A DNA stretch of 64,000 nt, from positions 436,883 through 500,882 of the forward strand of contig NW_015622546.1 of NCBI RefSeq assembly GCF_000835495.1. The letters are read 5' to 3'. Below, in pieces: positions 1 to 12,487 of this stretch. The first letter of the stretch is position 1. The number at the start of each line of letters is the position of its first letter. Source of the stretch: Cladophialophora immunda (lineage: Eukaryota > Ascomycota > Eurotiomycetes > Chaetothyriales > Herpotrichiellaceae). The translations under genes and the position numbers were made by a program. The notes under the pieces are model-generated. The model searched no databases, was not told the origin of the DNA, and saw only the letters and a program-made list of their open reading frames with translations.

Positions 1-334
1 AAGTTGGTAATGATGCTTCCTGGTGGCCGATTTGTGGATGACTTGCAAGCCTTCGCACGCACGGCCTCATGACAGATCCATTTGAGAAGACTATCCGCTC
101 GATGGACATACAAAGTCCCGATGACGGGGGCATTCTTGCTTCCATTCGGAAGAACTCAAACTGTAGGTGGTTTGGTCTTGGTCCACAGCCTGAGGCCTCG
201 CTTCGTGTATGGGGATGCATGCATATGCTGACGAGAAGTCCATTCTCGCCGAGCTTGCCGGGCTCTCAGAGCCGATGATGCAGGTCTTCTGGGAGAAGAG
301 GGCATTTGTCGAAATGGTCTATCTGCAACCGTGA
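1..334 (+). pseudogene. 3' remnant of an unidentified protein gene
   Basis: Frame 1 reads from the window edge as a plausible protein, hits a TGA at 70-72, and stays open to about 226. Another frame then reads a plausible C-terminal segment (YADEKSILAELAGLSEP and onward) to a TGA at 332-334. I could not join these with a convincing intron, so an internal stop plus a frameshift is the simplest reading. It could also be the last exons of a gene that begins left of the window. I do not recognise the family. Confidence 0.3.
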
Positions 335-495
335 TGTTGCAGTGGCAGGCGCCGTCAAGTCATCGGAATCAACCTATATATGGCTCTGCCCCTTCGGAGT
401 TGACTGAGACTTCTCCGCTGATGGACACGCCATCCAGAATAGCAAAGTTGCTCCTTTGAACATCATACCAAGCAGCATCCGCAAGATTGTCAGAG

Positions 496-1673
496 ATGGC
501 ATCCGAAATTCCCAAGACCATGAAAGCGGTACAACTTGTAGGGGTAGGTTGATCCCTGCGCAGCGAACGCCACCCACGACTGATAAGTTCTCAGTGGAAG
601 AAACCATACGAACTGCATGAGATACCAGTCCCCAAGATCGGTGATAGCGACCTGCTTGTCAAGGCCGCTGCAGCAGGCTTCTGCCATACCGACTACCAGG
701 TCTGGGAGGGCGTATACCAGTCCCCGACGCCAATAGTGCCGTCTCACGAACCGGTGGGGACGATTGTCGCTGTCGGGCCCAAGGTACAAGATAAGTGGAA
801 GGTTGGACAGCGTGTCGGCGCTCTCCTATTTCGTCATCAATGCCACAGCTGCCTTGGTTGCAAGGTCAACAACGATATCCGGTTCTGCGAGAATATCGAT
901 TTTGCGGGACTGAAGGCTGATGGCGGCATGGCGGAGTACTTCATTGCTGATGGGAATAACTCGGTCCTGCTGCCAGATGAAGTGGACTTTGTGAACGCTG
1001 CTCCGTTGATGTGTGCCGGGGTAAGTTTCGCCATATACTGCCACGAGCTCCTCTTCACGCATATTGCTTTGATCGTGATGCTAAGCCTTGTTAGGCGACG
1101 ACCTGGGCTGCCATAGAGGCATCGGGAGTCCAACCTGGAGCCCCCATTGGGATCGTGGGGATTGGCGGACTGGGCTCTCTGGCAGTTCAGTTTGCGAAGG
1201 CGCTCGGACACCCCACAGTCGCGATTGACAATCGCGAGGAAGGCAGAACTCTCGCCAAGGAGACGCCATTGAAAGCAGACTTCGTGGTCGACTTTAACGA
1301 CAAGGACGCCACGGATAAGATCAAGAAATGGGCAGGTGATGGAGGCCTTCCAGCAATCGTCATCACCACCGACAACAACGATGCCACCAATTGGGCGTTG
1401 TCCACCTTGAGGCCGCACGGAGTCGCCGTGCCACTCGGCCTGCCTGTGCCCAACGTCCAATTCGACTCGTTCGCGCTGGTGTTCCAGGAATTGACCCTCA
1501 AGGGGTCAGTGGTGTCCACGAAGGAGCAGGCCGCAGCGATGATGAGGGTGGTGGCCAAGCACGGAATTCGGTCGCATGTCACGACCATCCCGCTCGAGAA
1601 GGTGCCAGAGGTCTTGCCAGAAGCGTACCTGGACCCTCACCTTAAGGGTCGCCTCGTTGTAAAGATCTCCTGA
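496..1673 (+). CDS. Zinc-dependent alcohol dehydrogenase (MDR family)
   Basis: Exons 496-537, 595-1020 and 1095-1673 give 348 residues, the normal size for this family. The short first exon (starting MASEIPKTMKAVQL) is needed, because the frame upstream of 595 is closed; the 538-594 intron has a CTGAT branch and ends CTCAG. The catalytic-zinc region shows Cys44 in GFCHTD and His65-Glu66. The structural zinc site is Cys97, Cys100, Cys103 and Cys112. A Rossmann motif GIGGLGSLAVQFAKALG follows early in exon 3. The enzyme would interconvert alcohols and aldehydes with NAD(P) in the cytosol. It sits at the left edge of the catabolic cluster, where it could process the aldehyde released by the TPP decarboxylase; that link is inference. 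The substrate cannot be read from the sequence. Confidence 0.9.
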
Positions 1674-1732
1674 GAGATTCTTTGTAGGTGCATCATTGCT
1701 CAACAGCATGTAGGTCGGTCTTAGCCTACCAT

Positions 1733-1748
1733 GAATGAATGAATGAAT
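1733..1748. repeat. GAAT tetranucleotide microsatellite (4 copies)
   Basis: Four perfect GAAT units lie just downstream of the alcohol dehydrogenase stop codon. No function is implied. Confidence 0.8.
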
Positions 1749-1956
1749 GTTCCAGGCCAGGGATGGACTCTTCCTAGACTTCTTGGATAGAATTGGCGCC
1801 GAGAAGCATAAATAGGCTCGTTCGAGAGACCGAGGTAGGGTGCCAAGATTTCGGGCTCAAATCTCGCAGGTATATAGCTTTGAATGCCCCAAATTTCCAT
1901 CACAATCAGTCCAAATCAACTCGACACTTTGGCCGAGTGGTTACGCTGCCCTGCTA

Positions 1957-1983
1957 TATACCATGTCTTGGTATAAGCGGTCC
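1957..1983 (+). other. Canonical tRNA-Ser anticodon-loop intron (27 nt)
   Basis: It lies one base 3' of the anticodon (between positions 37 and 38), where tRNA endonuclease introns sit. TATACCA and TGGTATA inside it form a hairpin. An AGC in it can pair with the GCU anticodon, as in known pre-tRNAs. Confidence 0.6.
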
Positions 1984-2011
1984 AGGCAGTCTCTTCGGAG
2001 GCGCAGCTTCG

Positions 2012-2063
2012 GTATGTAACATGCCTTCACCAACTAGAGTCATAAAATTTAACAGCCACCCAG
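2012..2063 (+). other. Spliceosomal-type GT-AG insertion in the tRNA-Ser T loop (52 nt)
   Basis: It starts GTATGT and ends CACCCAG, with a branch-like TTTAAC near the 3' end. Length and ends match the protein-gene introns of this window. It splits the T loop between TTCG and AAT, so the B box is not contiguous in the DNA. Confidence 0.55.
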
Positions 2064-2089
2064 AATCCTGCAGGTGTCGCAGTCAAATC

Positions 2090-2097
2090 TTTTTTTT
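2090..2097 (+). terminator. Pol III terminator (T8) of the tRNA-Ser-like gene
   Basis: A run of eight T begins 11 nt after the discriminator base, as expected for RNA polymerase III termination. Confidence 0.65.
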
Positions 2098-3279
2098 GTG
2101 CTCCTTTTTTTTTTGGCCGCGGGCAAAATCAATCGTGCGAATCTCGGTCTTGGCGCAAAGTGGGGGTGCTGACAGATGTAACAACGAGCCGCCACCAGCT
2201 GCTGAGGTACCCGCCAAACCCTGAGACCGTGCCAGCCATCTTGAAAGACATGCATACACCTAAATAAGGGAGGCTTTAGTACAGTACTATTCCCATCCTC
2301 ACCTTGTACACTTATATCTACGCTCCCGAGATGTTTCCTATATTCTTAGGATATTTATTCCCAGATGTCTGGACTCTACCACTGACTGCCCTGGTCGAAA
2401 GCGGGTATCTATCATTGCATTTATGCTTACGCTCAGAACGCAATTGCAGTCAAATACCAGCACGAGCGCCAACGTCTCTGGCCAGGCTCATCATGTCTCC
2501 AAATTATGAACACACGCGTTGCTGATGCAGTCGATGGGTAAGGAAAACAACGCATTGCGACGACGAAGCTTGCTAGCCCCGCCTTGGAATTGCCAGAGTC
2601 GCCCAGAGGCGTCCATGAAAAGGATAAAGGCGTACCGAGAGCTACAGGCGGCAGCAATAACTACCAGGCTTGGGCCAGTTCTCAGCTATAACCGATTTTG
2701 CGAGGGAATATGACTTTCCTCCCCTCTTCGGGTCGATCCAAAAAGATGGCGCTCGAGAGGATCCTCGCATGCAGAATGATGTTCGATGGCGCGACCTCAT
2801 GTCGCACCCTCCGCGGTTCTTTCATGCTCAGCGGACACACCCTTTTCCTGTCGCAAAGCAAATCAGGAGAAACGGTGTGTCCTAATTCGCTCGCGGAGCG
2901 GCACTGAGCAGACCCGTCGGTTCCTCCCAGCAGTGCAATCGGCGTCGAAATTTCGGCGCCGAATATTGGAGAGTCCAGGGGGTCGGGAGACGAAGAGACC
3001 GATCACTGAGAGCGTAGAATCGACGAATTCATTGAGGATCATCATGCGTGCCGGCGGGTCTTTTGCTTGGACTTCTCATTGAAGAGGTTCTGGGAAGCCT
3101 CAAGGGAAGCCAGCCGAAATGGGACTTAAAAAGCGGCTCTCCTAACTTCCGATGTATTTGCGATCTCTTGTGATCGAAAGACTTTCAGTTTCTGTAAAAA
3201 GATCGCCCATTCTTCGAACCGGGCCTTGGAACAACTTAGAAGAAAGTCCCCCAGCGCTGCTAGAGCTGCAAAAAACAAT
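2098..3279. other. Intergenic region with the promoter of the VOC gene
   Basis: No convincing coding sequence: the short open frames lack family signatures and acceptable splice structure. The palindrome TTCGGCGCCGAA is at 2952-2963, 317 bp upstream of the next start codon. Confidence 0.6.
2952..2963. promoter_or_regulatory. Palindrome TTCGGCGCCGAA, candidate cluster regulator site
   Basis: Perfect 12-bp palindrome with the same TTCGG/CCGAA arms as sites at 8989 and 15302. CGG and CCG half-sites are typical Zn2Cys6 targets. Confidence 0.5.
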
Positions 3280-3867
3280 ATGGCCACGACCAAGAAACAG
3301 TACGACGTGATCAGCCCGTGGAAACTCGCCCACGTCGTCCTCCGAACGACGCGCTTCCACGAGATGGTCGACTTCTACAAGAAGTTTCTCGGCGCGGAGG
3401 TTGAGTTCGAGAACGAGCGCGCCTGCTTCCTGCGGTACGACGACGAGCACCACCGGCTGGGCATCATCACCTTCGACGGCATGTCGGGCGGCGGCCGATC
3501 CGCGCCGGGACTCGAGCACATCGCATTCACCTTCCACGGCCTCGACGACCTCGTCACGGTGTGGGAGCAGCGCAGGGCGCTGGGCATCGAGCCCGTCTGG
3601 TGCGTGAACCACGGCGCGACCACGAGCATGTACTACGAGGATCCCGACGGGAACAAGCTGGAGTCGCAAGTGGACAACTTCGACGACGTGGACGAGCAGC
3701 AGAGATTCATCGCGTCGGCGGACTTCAGGGAGAACCCCGTGGGCACGGACTTCGATCCCGCGGAATTGAAGAGGCGAGTCGAGTCGGGGGAGGATCACGC
3801 CTCGATCAAACGGCGTATCGAGATTGGACCTCGTCCTTTTCCCACGATGATCGGCGCAAGGCCGTGA
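3280..3867 (+). CDS. VOC-superfamily extradiol dioxygenase / glyoxalase-like protein
   Basis: Intronless, 195 residues from the ATG at 3280, which has a strong context (AACAATATGG); an in-frame extension to 3226 has no ATG. The fold is the vicinal oxygen chelate family. The conserved 2-His-1-Glu metal triad can be placed at His18 (LAHVVLRT), His80 (GLEHIAFTF) and Glu128 (YYEDPDGNKLES). That pattern and the DPDGN loop resemble type I extradiol dioxygenases such as BphC, which cleave catechols next to the two hydroxyls using Fe(II). Other VOC members isomerise or conjugate substrates, so the reaction is not proven. Its neighbours (FAD hydroxylases and an FAH-fold enzyme) make ring cleavage the favoured role. 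Codon use is GC-rich compared with the flanks. Confidence 0.8.
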   Translation: MATTKKQYDVISPWKLAHVVLRTTRFHEMVDFYKKFLGAEVEFENERACFLRYDDEHHRLGIITFDGMSGGGRSAPGLEHIAFTFHGLDDLVTVWEQRRALGIEPVWCVNHGATTSMYYEDPDGNKLESQVDNFDDVDEQQRFIASADFRENPVGTDFDPAELKRRVESGEDHASIKRRIEIGPRPFPTMIGARP

Positions 3868-4290
3868 GGCGATGCATGGGAATGATATTGAGCGGGCTCT
3901 TGTGTTGATGTCGGGGTCAGTGGACAAGGCCGCGCAAACCAGGTCTCAGCTTGTTCAATGAGGATCGTTGCAATTCATGCCGTCAGTCTAGATATGGTAT
4001 CATGCCGAAACCAAGACCGTTTCCAGAATCTTTGCAACGCTGTTGCACAAATAACCAGTCTGCCATTTCCATTCTTGCCCCCGAGCTGATCTTCTTCATA
4101 ACTCATAACTGTTCAGGTCGTCACATTTAGTCTTCCTGTCTGTATACATAAGAGCCTCTGCAAGGGAACTAGGACAACATCTCCACATCTTGGTTGCTTC
4201 TAGCAGGTGTCACCATGACTATAGAATGGTAAAGGCGAGTTGTCAACGTAGGTGGCCCACAAAGTCTTCAATTGTCTGACTTCGTTGAAG
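3868..4290. other. Intergenic, convergent 3' regions
   Basis: Between the 3' ends of the plus-strand VOC gene and the minus-strand decarboxylase. I see no gene or distinctive repeat. Confidence 0.6.
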
Positions 4291-6451
<2,161 letters not shown>

Positions 6452-6936
6452 TGTCAGCCGAATGTGATTCTAGGACGAGTATTTGTGAACGGTTTCCTTG
6501 GATCACTGAAACACTCTAGATTTCAGCCGGATGTCCGACTTTATAAGCCGCGATATCCTCTCGTACCAGATGAGTTCAAGGCCGAGTGTTTCACTCCAGT
6601 GATCACAGTACAAGTTCCCGATGGACTCGGCCGAGTCGGAATCATATGCCCCAGAGCTCACCAAGCAGATTCTGCTCTGAGTGTCCAGAAAGATTTGATG
6701 GCTTGCAGACGCTTTTCCAGGACCCGCTTCAGTCAATTGCGTATTCCTACGAAAGGCAGAAGATCTGCAGATGTGGCTGGATTGGGACCGAAACTCCAAC
6801 ACTACGATTTGGTTTCATTTTCACAATGTCTCGTCATAGACTCATAGTGTCATCGGCCATATCTAACGATCCTTCAGATCGTCTACATATTCTAGGGACC
6901 TCGACCCTGTTGGGCCTCGCACAATGACGCATCTCT
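6452..6936. promoter_or_regulatory. Promoter region of the decarboxylase
   Basis: Non-coding gap between two co-directional minus-strand genes. It contains the perfect 14-bp palindrome GACTCGGCCGAGTC at 6624-6637, about 175 bp upstream of the decarboxylase start, with an inner CGGCCG. Confidence 0.45.
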
Positions 6937-8613
6937 TTAAGACCAATCTCCGCTCTCCTGAAAACCAGCCAGTGGCTGGCTCAAGACCTGCTCAATCGTC
7001 CATGTCCGGTGACTCCAGCCTTTGGGGACGTTGGTGTTGACGAACTCCGTGCCATGAACGACATGATCGTAGGCTTTCCAGTAGTTCTCGTTGGCGTAAG
7101 CTTCTGGATCGTGCATTACAATCCAATCACCATGTTTCTGCTCGATCGCGGACGGATCTTTGGCAATGGATGCCCAGTCTGTGCGATGGATCATTTCGCG
7201 GTTTAAGAAGCCCTTCAACTGATGGCACGATACACGCTCAAACCTCGGAGAATGTCAGCCCCGCCGTCGTGATGGCCTTTATAAGCTGGTGGGCACTTAC
7301 CGCAGTTTCTGCTGGACTTTGGTTGAGATCGCAAGGTTCTTCTTGCCTCCGATCTCCAGACATGCCGCCAGCGATGTCGCATCCTCTACCGCTTGTGTGG
7401 CTCCCCCTCCCGAAGTCGGGAGGAATGAATGGGCAGCATCGCCTATTTGAACCACACGACCACCGGGCGACGTCCACTCCGGCTGCGGGTCACGCCAGAG
7501 CAATTTCCAGTCTATGATACTATTTTCTGGGGCGGCTTTGACGAAACCTTTGATCTGCTCACTCCATCCTGGAGTTCCTTCCATCACTTGGAGAACATGT
7601 TGCGGACTCAACGATGCTGTCCACGAGTCGGTAGCTGAGCCGTCGTCCTAGCTCACAGATTAGCAAATGGCCGTCGGGGCAGGTCTCACGGCTTATATCA
7701 CTCTGTGGGTGTAAGAAAAAGTTGCCAGGTCCTTGGACGTGAATGCCGTGAAATGGGTGTCTTCACTGCAAAGCCTCGTTAAATCTCCTGTTTCCGCCCA
7801 CCGATCCATACTCACCCGATATAGAAATCCCATCGGGGCTTGTCGCCATATGTCGAGAAAGTCTTGTGCAGCTCGGGATCTGCAAAGACTCGATCCACAG
7901 GGAACGCAGCCCGATACATGGAGAATCCGCTGCTTCGGGCTTTGGTTTTCTTGCCGGTCACGACTTTGTAGGACATGGAGCCAACTCCATCAGCCGCAAC
8001 GACGATGTCGGCCACAAATTTCTGACCATCTTCGGTCACTACTCCACCAATGCCGGCTTCTTTGTCTTCAAAGTACTCGACCACTGTTTTGTTAAAGCGC
8101 ACAGATATCCCGCAACGCTGGACTTCTGACAGAAATGTCTGATATATCTGCGGTCGAGAGTGCATAAAAGAAAACCTGACACGGCGTGTGTCGTTGAGAT
8201 CTGGGTCAAGTTGTCCCATATTTGCTGGTATCGGGCCAAAGATATGTTCTCCAGAATGCCTCACGTATGAAATCAGCGCGTCGTATCCGTACTTGTTGTG
8301 CTCGACTGCGATTTGTGGCCAGTAATTGAAGACGCCGAGGCAGCTGGGTGCGAGAGAGACCGTATCACCTTGCAATGTCAATGTGAGTAAAGGTCATGAA
8401 TACAGAGATTGTCTGTCCGAGTGACTTGCCTGTCAGGATTTGCCCATCTGATTTTTCCAGTACCTCGACGTCAAACCCTCGACGGCAGCATTCCAACGCT
8501 GCGACCAACCCGGATATACCGGCTCCAACGATCAAGATATTCGCATTTTGAGACGGAAGCCTCGATGGAAGTGGGAGCTTCGAAGGGTCTCTAGGCCGTG
8601 GAGTCGAGTCCAT
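6937..8613 (-). CDS. FAD-dependent class A monooxygenase (salicylate hydroxylase-like)
   Basis: Exons 8430-8613, 7816-8368, 7702-7765, 7301-7647 and 6937-7243 give 484 residues. The dinucleotide-binding motif GAGISG is at residues 30-35. The second FAD motif is seen as VQIGDAAHSFLPTSGGG, followed by ATQAVEDATSLAACLE. This pattern is typical of single-component flavin hydroxylases that ortho-hydroxylate phenols or decarboxylate salicylate-like acids using NAD(P)H and O2. The first intron (8369-8429) has a GC donor (GCAAGT) in place of GT. The gene is divergent from the MFS transporter at 9156 and shares with it the 8989-9000 palindrome. It would act in the cytosol, making a catechol or similar diol for the VOC enzyme; that sequence of steps is inferred. 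Confidence 0.87.
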
Positions 8614-9155
8614 CTCTCTCTTTCAGTCGTCACTGTTTCAATTCTGAACACAGAATACCACAAATACGGTTGATCTTAAAAGCCTTCATATGCGTTACCA
8701 ACTCCTGACGAAAACATAGACCAGGCTCCCTCAACCTCAGTCGGTTCATGGAAGCTTTACGTTCCGGTGCAAGGCGAGTTGAGCAACACTGCGTCAACTC
8801 TCTTCTCCCACCCATCACTCTTCCGTTTCGGCTTTCAACACGGTCGAGAGAAACTTGCTGACAAATTCGCCGACTTCGTTCATCAATTCACTCAGTTCTT
8901 GAAGCCAAAAGTGATCAGGGAGTAGGCTGTGGTCTAAAAGTCTAGCGCATGTTCAAGGGTTGCCCAAGACATCGTATCCGGGGTGAAATTCGGGCCCGAA
9001 ATCATCCTCCCGGTTACAAAGGTTTCTTACGAGGTCTAGCCCAGAGGGATCTCCTGTGGACTGAGGTAGAAACACTTTAGAAGACCCTCATAGAGACATG
9101 AGCTCCTTCGACGTCTCAAGAACATTGTTGTTCCCACTTTGAACTACCAGCAAAT
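8614..9155. promoter_or_regulatory. Bidirectional promoter between FAD monooxygenase and MFS transporter
   Basis: 542 bp between divergent starts. The palindrome TTCGGGCCCGAA is at 8989-9000, 376 bp from the monooxygenase start and 156 bp from the transporter start. I see no gene here. Confidence 0.6.
8989..9000. promoter_or_regulatory. Palindrome TTCGGGCCCGAA, candidate cluster regulator site
   Basis: Perfect palindrome inside the wider stretch GAAATTCGGGCCCGAAATC. It is the second copy of the TTCGGNNCCGAA motif. Confidence 0.5.
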
Positions 9156-10835
9156 ATGGCAGTCGAATTAAACATGACTGACGAGAAACATAGAGACGAA
9201 ACCGCGGTGGAGCTGGAGTATGCAGATGCCAAAGAGTCTCCGCCTGAAGGGCCAGTTGCAAGACCCGAAGGGAAAATATACCTCACGACGTCGGCGGCTC
9301 AGACGAATAGTCTCAAATTTGCCAAAGATGGCCACACCATTCTTGTGCCACAGCCATCGGACGATCCTAACGATCCTTTGAACTGGACTTCTTTCAAGAA
9401 ACACACGCTCCTCATCATTGTTTCTTTGTCCGCCTTTTTGCCAGAATACGGCAGTTCGATTGGCGCAGTGACGTTACTGCCACAGGCACAGTTCGTCCAA
9501 AATCTTCAGATACAAGTTACGCAGCTGACCGCTTCATCTCAGGGAATGGCATTTGACCCCGGACCATGTCAACCACTCTCAAGCAGGCAATGTCTTCATG
9601 CTTGGAGTGGGTGGCCTATTCTCCATTGTATGCTCGGCATACTTCGGTCGCCTCCCTGTCCTTTTCTGGATGCTCTGCATGGCCTTTGGAACGGCTATCT
9701 GGTGCGCTGCCGCAGTCACGTTTGAATCCTTCATGGCAGCCAGGATTCTCAATGGCTTCTTTTCTGCCGTCAGTCAGTCTGGGGCGACCATCCTCATCAA
9801 TGACTTGTTCTTTTTCCACGAAAAGGCGTCAGTATTTGCATGGCCTGCGTCGATATTCATCTGTAACTAACAATGCCTAGGCGGAAAATTGGCATATGGG
9901 TCTGTTTTGTCATCCTTGCTCCCTCTATGGGGCCAATGCTCGGAGCATTCATGCTCACAACTCAACGGTGGACCGTGCCTTACTGGGTCTTGTCCAGTAT
10001 CACTGGACTGTGTCTTGTTCTGGTCATTGTTTTCGGAGAGGAAACATACTATGATCGACGACTGAAGGTGGAGGAGCAACCAGCGAAGAGGAGTCGACTG
10101 CTACGCTTGGTCGGCGTTGAGCAGTTCCGGTCCAGACGCTTACGAAACACCGTGCGAGAGACTATCAGACGTCCAGCACGAGTTTTAATCCTTCCAACTG
10201 TGTTCATATCGGTCATCTACGCCGGAATCACGTTCGCCTGGCAGATTGGGATCAACACCACGGCGGCAATCTTCCTCACTCCGCTCTATCACTTCAGCAT
10301 CCTCCAAGTTGGTTATTTTTACTTTGCACCTGCGATCGGTGCAGTCTTGGGCGAAGCGGCAGGCTATTTCGTGCATGACTTCATCGCGAAACGCTACGAA
10401 AAGAGCCACAGTGGCTATTTCCATCCCGAGGCTCGACTTCGAGGAGTTTGGGTAGCAACGCCATTCCTCGTTGCTGGCTTGGTGCTCATCGGATACGCCT
10501 TCCAGGACCGTCTCCACTACCTGGTTGCGGCAGCCGGGTGGCTTCTGTTCAATATGGGCGCCATGACGTCGGTCGTGAGCATCAATGCCTATTGTCTGGA
10601 CTCGTACCCAGAAGCTTCGGGCGAGGCTGCGGCGTGGCTCAATGTGGGCCGAACAGTCGGCGGCTTCATCATCTCCTACGAGCAGGTGAGCTGGGCAACA
10701 AGTGAAGGAACAAAGACGAGCTTCGGTATTCAAGCTGGTATCTGCACCTTTGGACTCGTTCTGGCGGTCTTTCTCCAGGTATACGGCCAGAGACTGAGGA
10801 AATGGTCCGGAAGTTTGAATTTCAAAACGGTGTGA
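9156..10835 (+). CDS. MFS transporter (DHA1-like), cluster member
   Basis: Exons 9156-9490, 9543-9827 and 9881-10835 give 524 residues. Introns of 52 and 53 nt repair two apparent frame shifts; the second has a TAACTAAC branch. The protein has a charged N-terminal tail, the DPLNW motif before helix 1, [11 protein letters not shown] in helix 4, a large middle loop and 12 predicted membrane segments. Fungal members of this group export drugs or import small organic acids by proton coupling at the plasma membrane. Its position in the catabolic cluster suggests uptake of the aromatic substrate or export of a toxic intermediate. It is divergent from the FAD monooxygenase and shares its promoter. 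Confidence 0.88.
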
Positions 10836-11269
10836 AAGAACAAGGCATGCTGGCAGTCTGATGGCTGTGAGCCACCCAGAAGAACAGCAGGGGTGGACAT
10901 ACTCTAAGCTTCAACTGGGCCCTGCGTTGGAAAGCCAGAGAGGAGGGCACGATTGTAGCAGCAGTAAAGACGATTGGGTTGCCGAAGAACGTAGCCAATG
11001 ATCTAGTGGCAGAAAAGAATACTCTATCCAAAGTGCGAGCCTAACATTTTCAAGCAGATTCGCAATCATGGCCAATCGTTAACTCGAATTCAAACATTCC
11101 ATAGGAATCTCAAGCGCGGTCCACAAGTGGCCTGGACGTATTTCAGTCTAAACCCCGACTGTAGAAGCATTCCGGATACACTCTGTATCCGGCAAGGTTC
11201 CCAAGGTCCACGGCGAGGGTCGAAAATAGCCCATGGAAAGGAACCGTGTCGAACTGCCGCGTCTGAGGA

Positions 11270-11281
11270 TTCGGGAGCGAA
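11270..11281. promoter_or_regulatory. TTCGGGAGCGAA, degenerate cluster palindrome
   Basis: Same outer arms (TTCG/CGAA) and the same flanking ATTCGGG...CGAAAT as the 8989 site, but a changed core. It lies 81 bp upstream of the FAH-fold start codon. Confidence 0.35.
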
Positions 11282-11294
11282 ATCGATATTGATT

Positions 11295-11311
11295 CCCCCC
11301 CCCCCCCCCCC
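11295..11311. repeat. Homopolymer C17 tract
   Basis: Seventeen consecutive C in the proximal promoter. Such tracts vary in length and can form i-motif or G-quadruplex-like structures on the two strands. Confidence 0.9.
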
Positions 11312-11361
11312 AAGATCGGCAGCACCTCCAAAATATCCAACATCGATATTTTGATTCAACC

Positions 11362-12487
11362 ATGGCCACACGACTGAGAATACCGTGGACAAGACTGATA
11401 CGCTTCATCAGCGCCGAGGACGACCAGATCTATTTTGGCGATGCACTCGTGCCCGACGCCGATTTCGACATCGGTGACCCGTCGAACCATGCGGCGTTGA
11501 CGGCAAGAGTCGTCACGGGCGACCCGTTGCTCCCGACCTGCCGGGTCACCGACCGTGTGCTCCACGTCAAAAAGCTGCTCGGCCCGTTGACGTACAAAAT
11601 GGTCCCTAGCATTCGATGTATCGGGGGAAACTACATCAGTCACCGTACGAAGAGGCCCTTTCTCGTTGACCCAGGAACCGCCTTGGAGTAGAATCTACGC
11701 TGACCTGGTGTGGATAGTCCGAGAACTGGGCATCGAGCCCCCCAATTATCCCGCCATGTTTTCCAAGACGTCCAATGCCCTCGCGGGCTACGGGGATGAC
11801 GTCGAGCTCGCGACGATCATCCAGGACGACCAGGCCGACTATGAGGGCGAGCTGGCTTTAGTCATCGCCAAAGACGCGAAGAACGTCTCTCAGGAACACG
11901 CCATGGACTACGTGCTTGGGTACACGAGCGCAAACGACGTCTCTGCAAGGTCTCAAGTCTTCTATTTACCATGAAAAACCCGGTGACACAAGCTGACGTC
12001 TGAATCTTACAGGAAGTGGCAAATGGACCCGACTCTCGTGGGCACGTTCCCTCCTCCCCAGATGACCTACGGCAAGAGCTTCGATGGATTCTGCCCTGTT
12101 GGGCCTTGCATTGTGTCTGCAGATGTAAGTGCCAAACCAAAGTCTCAAAAAGACTCTCTGTGAAGAAGCTTTGAATTCAAGCACTATCTGACTACTCGGA
12201 TTTACCAGGTTCTCAAGGACCCTCACGCCCTCGCCCTGCGCACCAAGGTCAACGGCGAGCTTCGCCAGCAGAGCAACACGGCGGAGCTCCACTTCAAAAT
12301 CCCCGCCTTGATCGAGTTTCTGAGCCGGGGGACGACTTTACACGCGGGCAGCATCGTCCTCACCGGGACGCCTGGCGGGGTGGGTTTCACGATGAAGCCG
12401 CCTCGGTATCTCAAGGACGGAGACACGGTGGAGATTTACTTTGACAAAGTCGGGACGCTCAGACATGGTGTCACTCATGCAAAGTAG
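11362..12487 (+). CDS. Fumarylacetoacetate hydrolase-fold enzyme
   Basis: Exons 11362-11644, 11718-11949, 12013-12124 and 12209-12487 give 301 residues, the usual size. The FAH-fold landmarks are IRCIGGNYISH, then YEGELALVIAKDAKNVS with the acidic metal ligands, YTSANDVSARKWQ, and SIVLTGTPGGVGF near the C-terminus. The family hydrolyses or decarboxylates 2-oxo or acylpyruvate acids with Mg or Mn; members include fumarylpyruvate hydrolase, 4-oxalocrotonate decarboxylase and 2-hydroxypentadienoate hydratase. Beside a VOC dioxygenase it fits the step after extradiol ring cleavage. The exact reaction is not readable from the sequence. It ends 187 bp before the stop codon of the convergent FAD monooxygenase. 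Confidence 0.88.

Larger units (their letters stand above)
1923..2079 (+). tRNA. tRNA-Ser(GCU)-like gene with an anticodon-loop intron and a GT-AG intron in the T loop
   Basis: Exons 1923-1956, 1984-2011 and 2064-2079 splice to 78 nt. The acceptor GACACTT pairs with AGGTGTC at 2072-2078 (one G-U pair). The A box TGGCCGAGTGG is at 1930-1940. The anticodon stem CTGCC/GGCAG is perfect, with anticodon GCT at 1953-1955. The long variable arm TCTCTTCGGAG is typical of tRNA-Ser. The T arm is only completed by removing 2012-2063, which gives TTCGAAT and then CCTGC. A T8 run follows at 2090-2097. Weak points: the D stem lacks about three bases compared with usual tRNA-Ser, and position 53 is C, giving one mismatch in the T stem. 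It may therefore be a functional divergent copy or a recently decayed one. Confidence 0.6.
10836..11361. promoter_or_regulatory. Promoter region of the FAH-fold gene
   Basis: No gene seen. It contains TTCGGGAGCGAA at 11270-11281 (TTCG-N4-CGAA, a near match to the cluster palindrome) and a run of 17 C at 11295-11311, 51 bp before the start codon. Confidence 0.55.

Noticed and set aside
538..594. Apparent N-terminal frameshift of the alcohol dehydrogenase
   Set aside because: A 57-nt intron joins a 14-codon first exon at 496-537 to the rest, giving a normal N-terminus.
1850..1861. TTCGGGCTCAAA as a further cluster palindrome
   Set aside because: Only one arm matches; a half-site of this length is expected often by chance. 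The same holds for the half-site near 14632.
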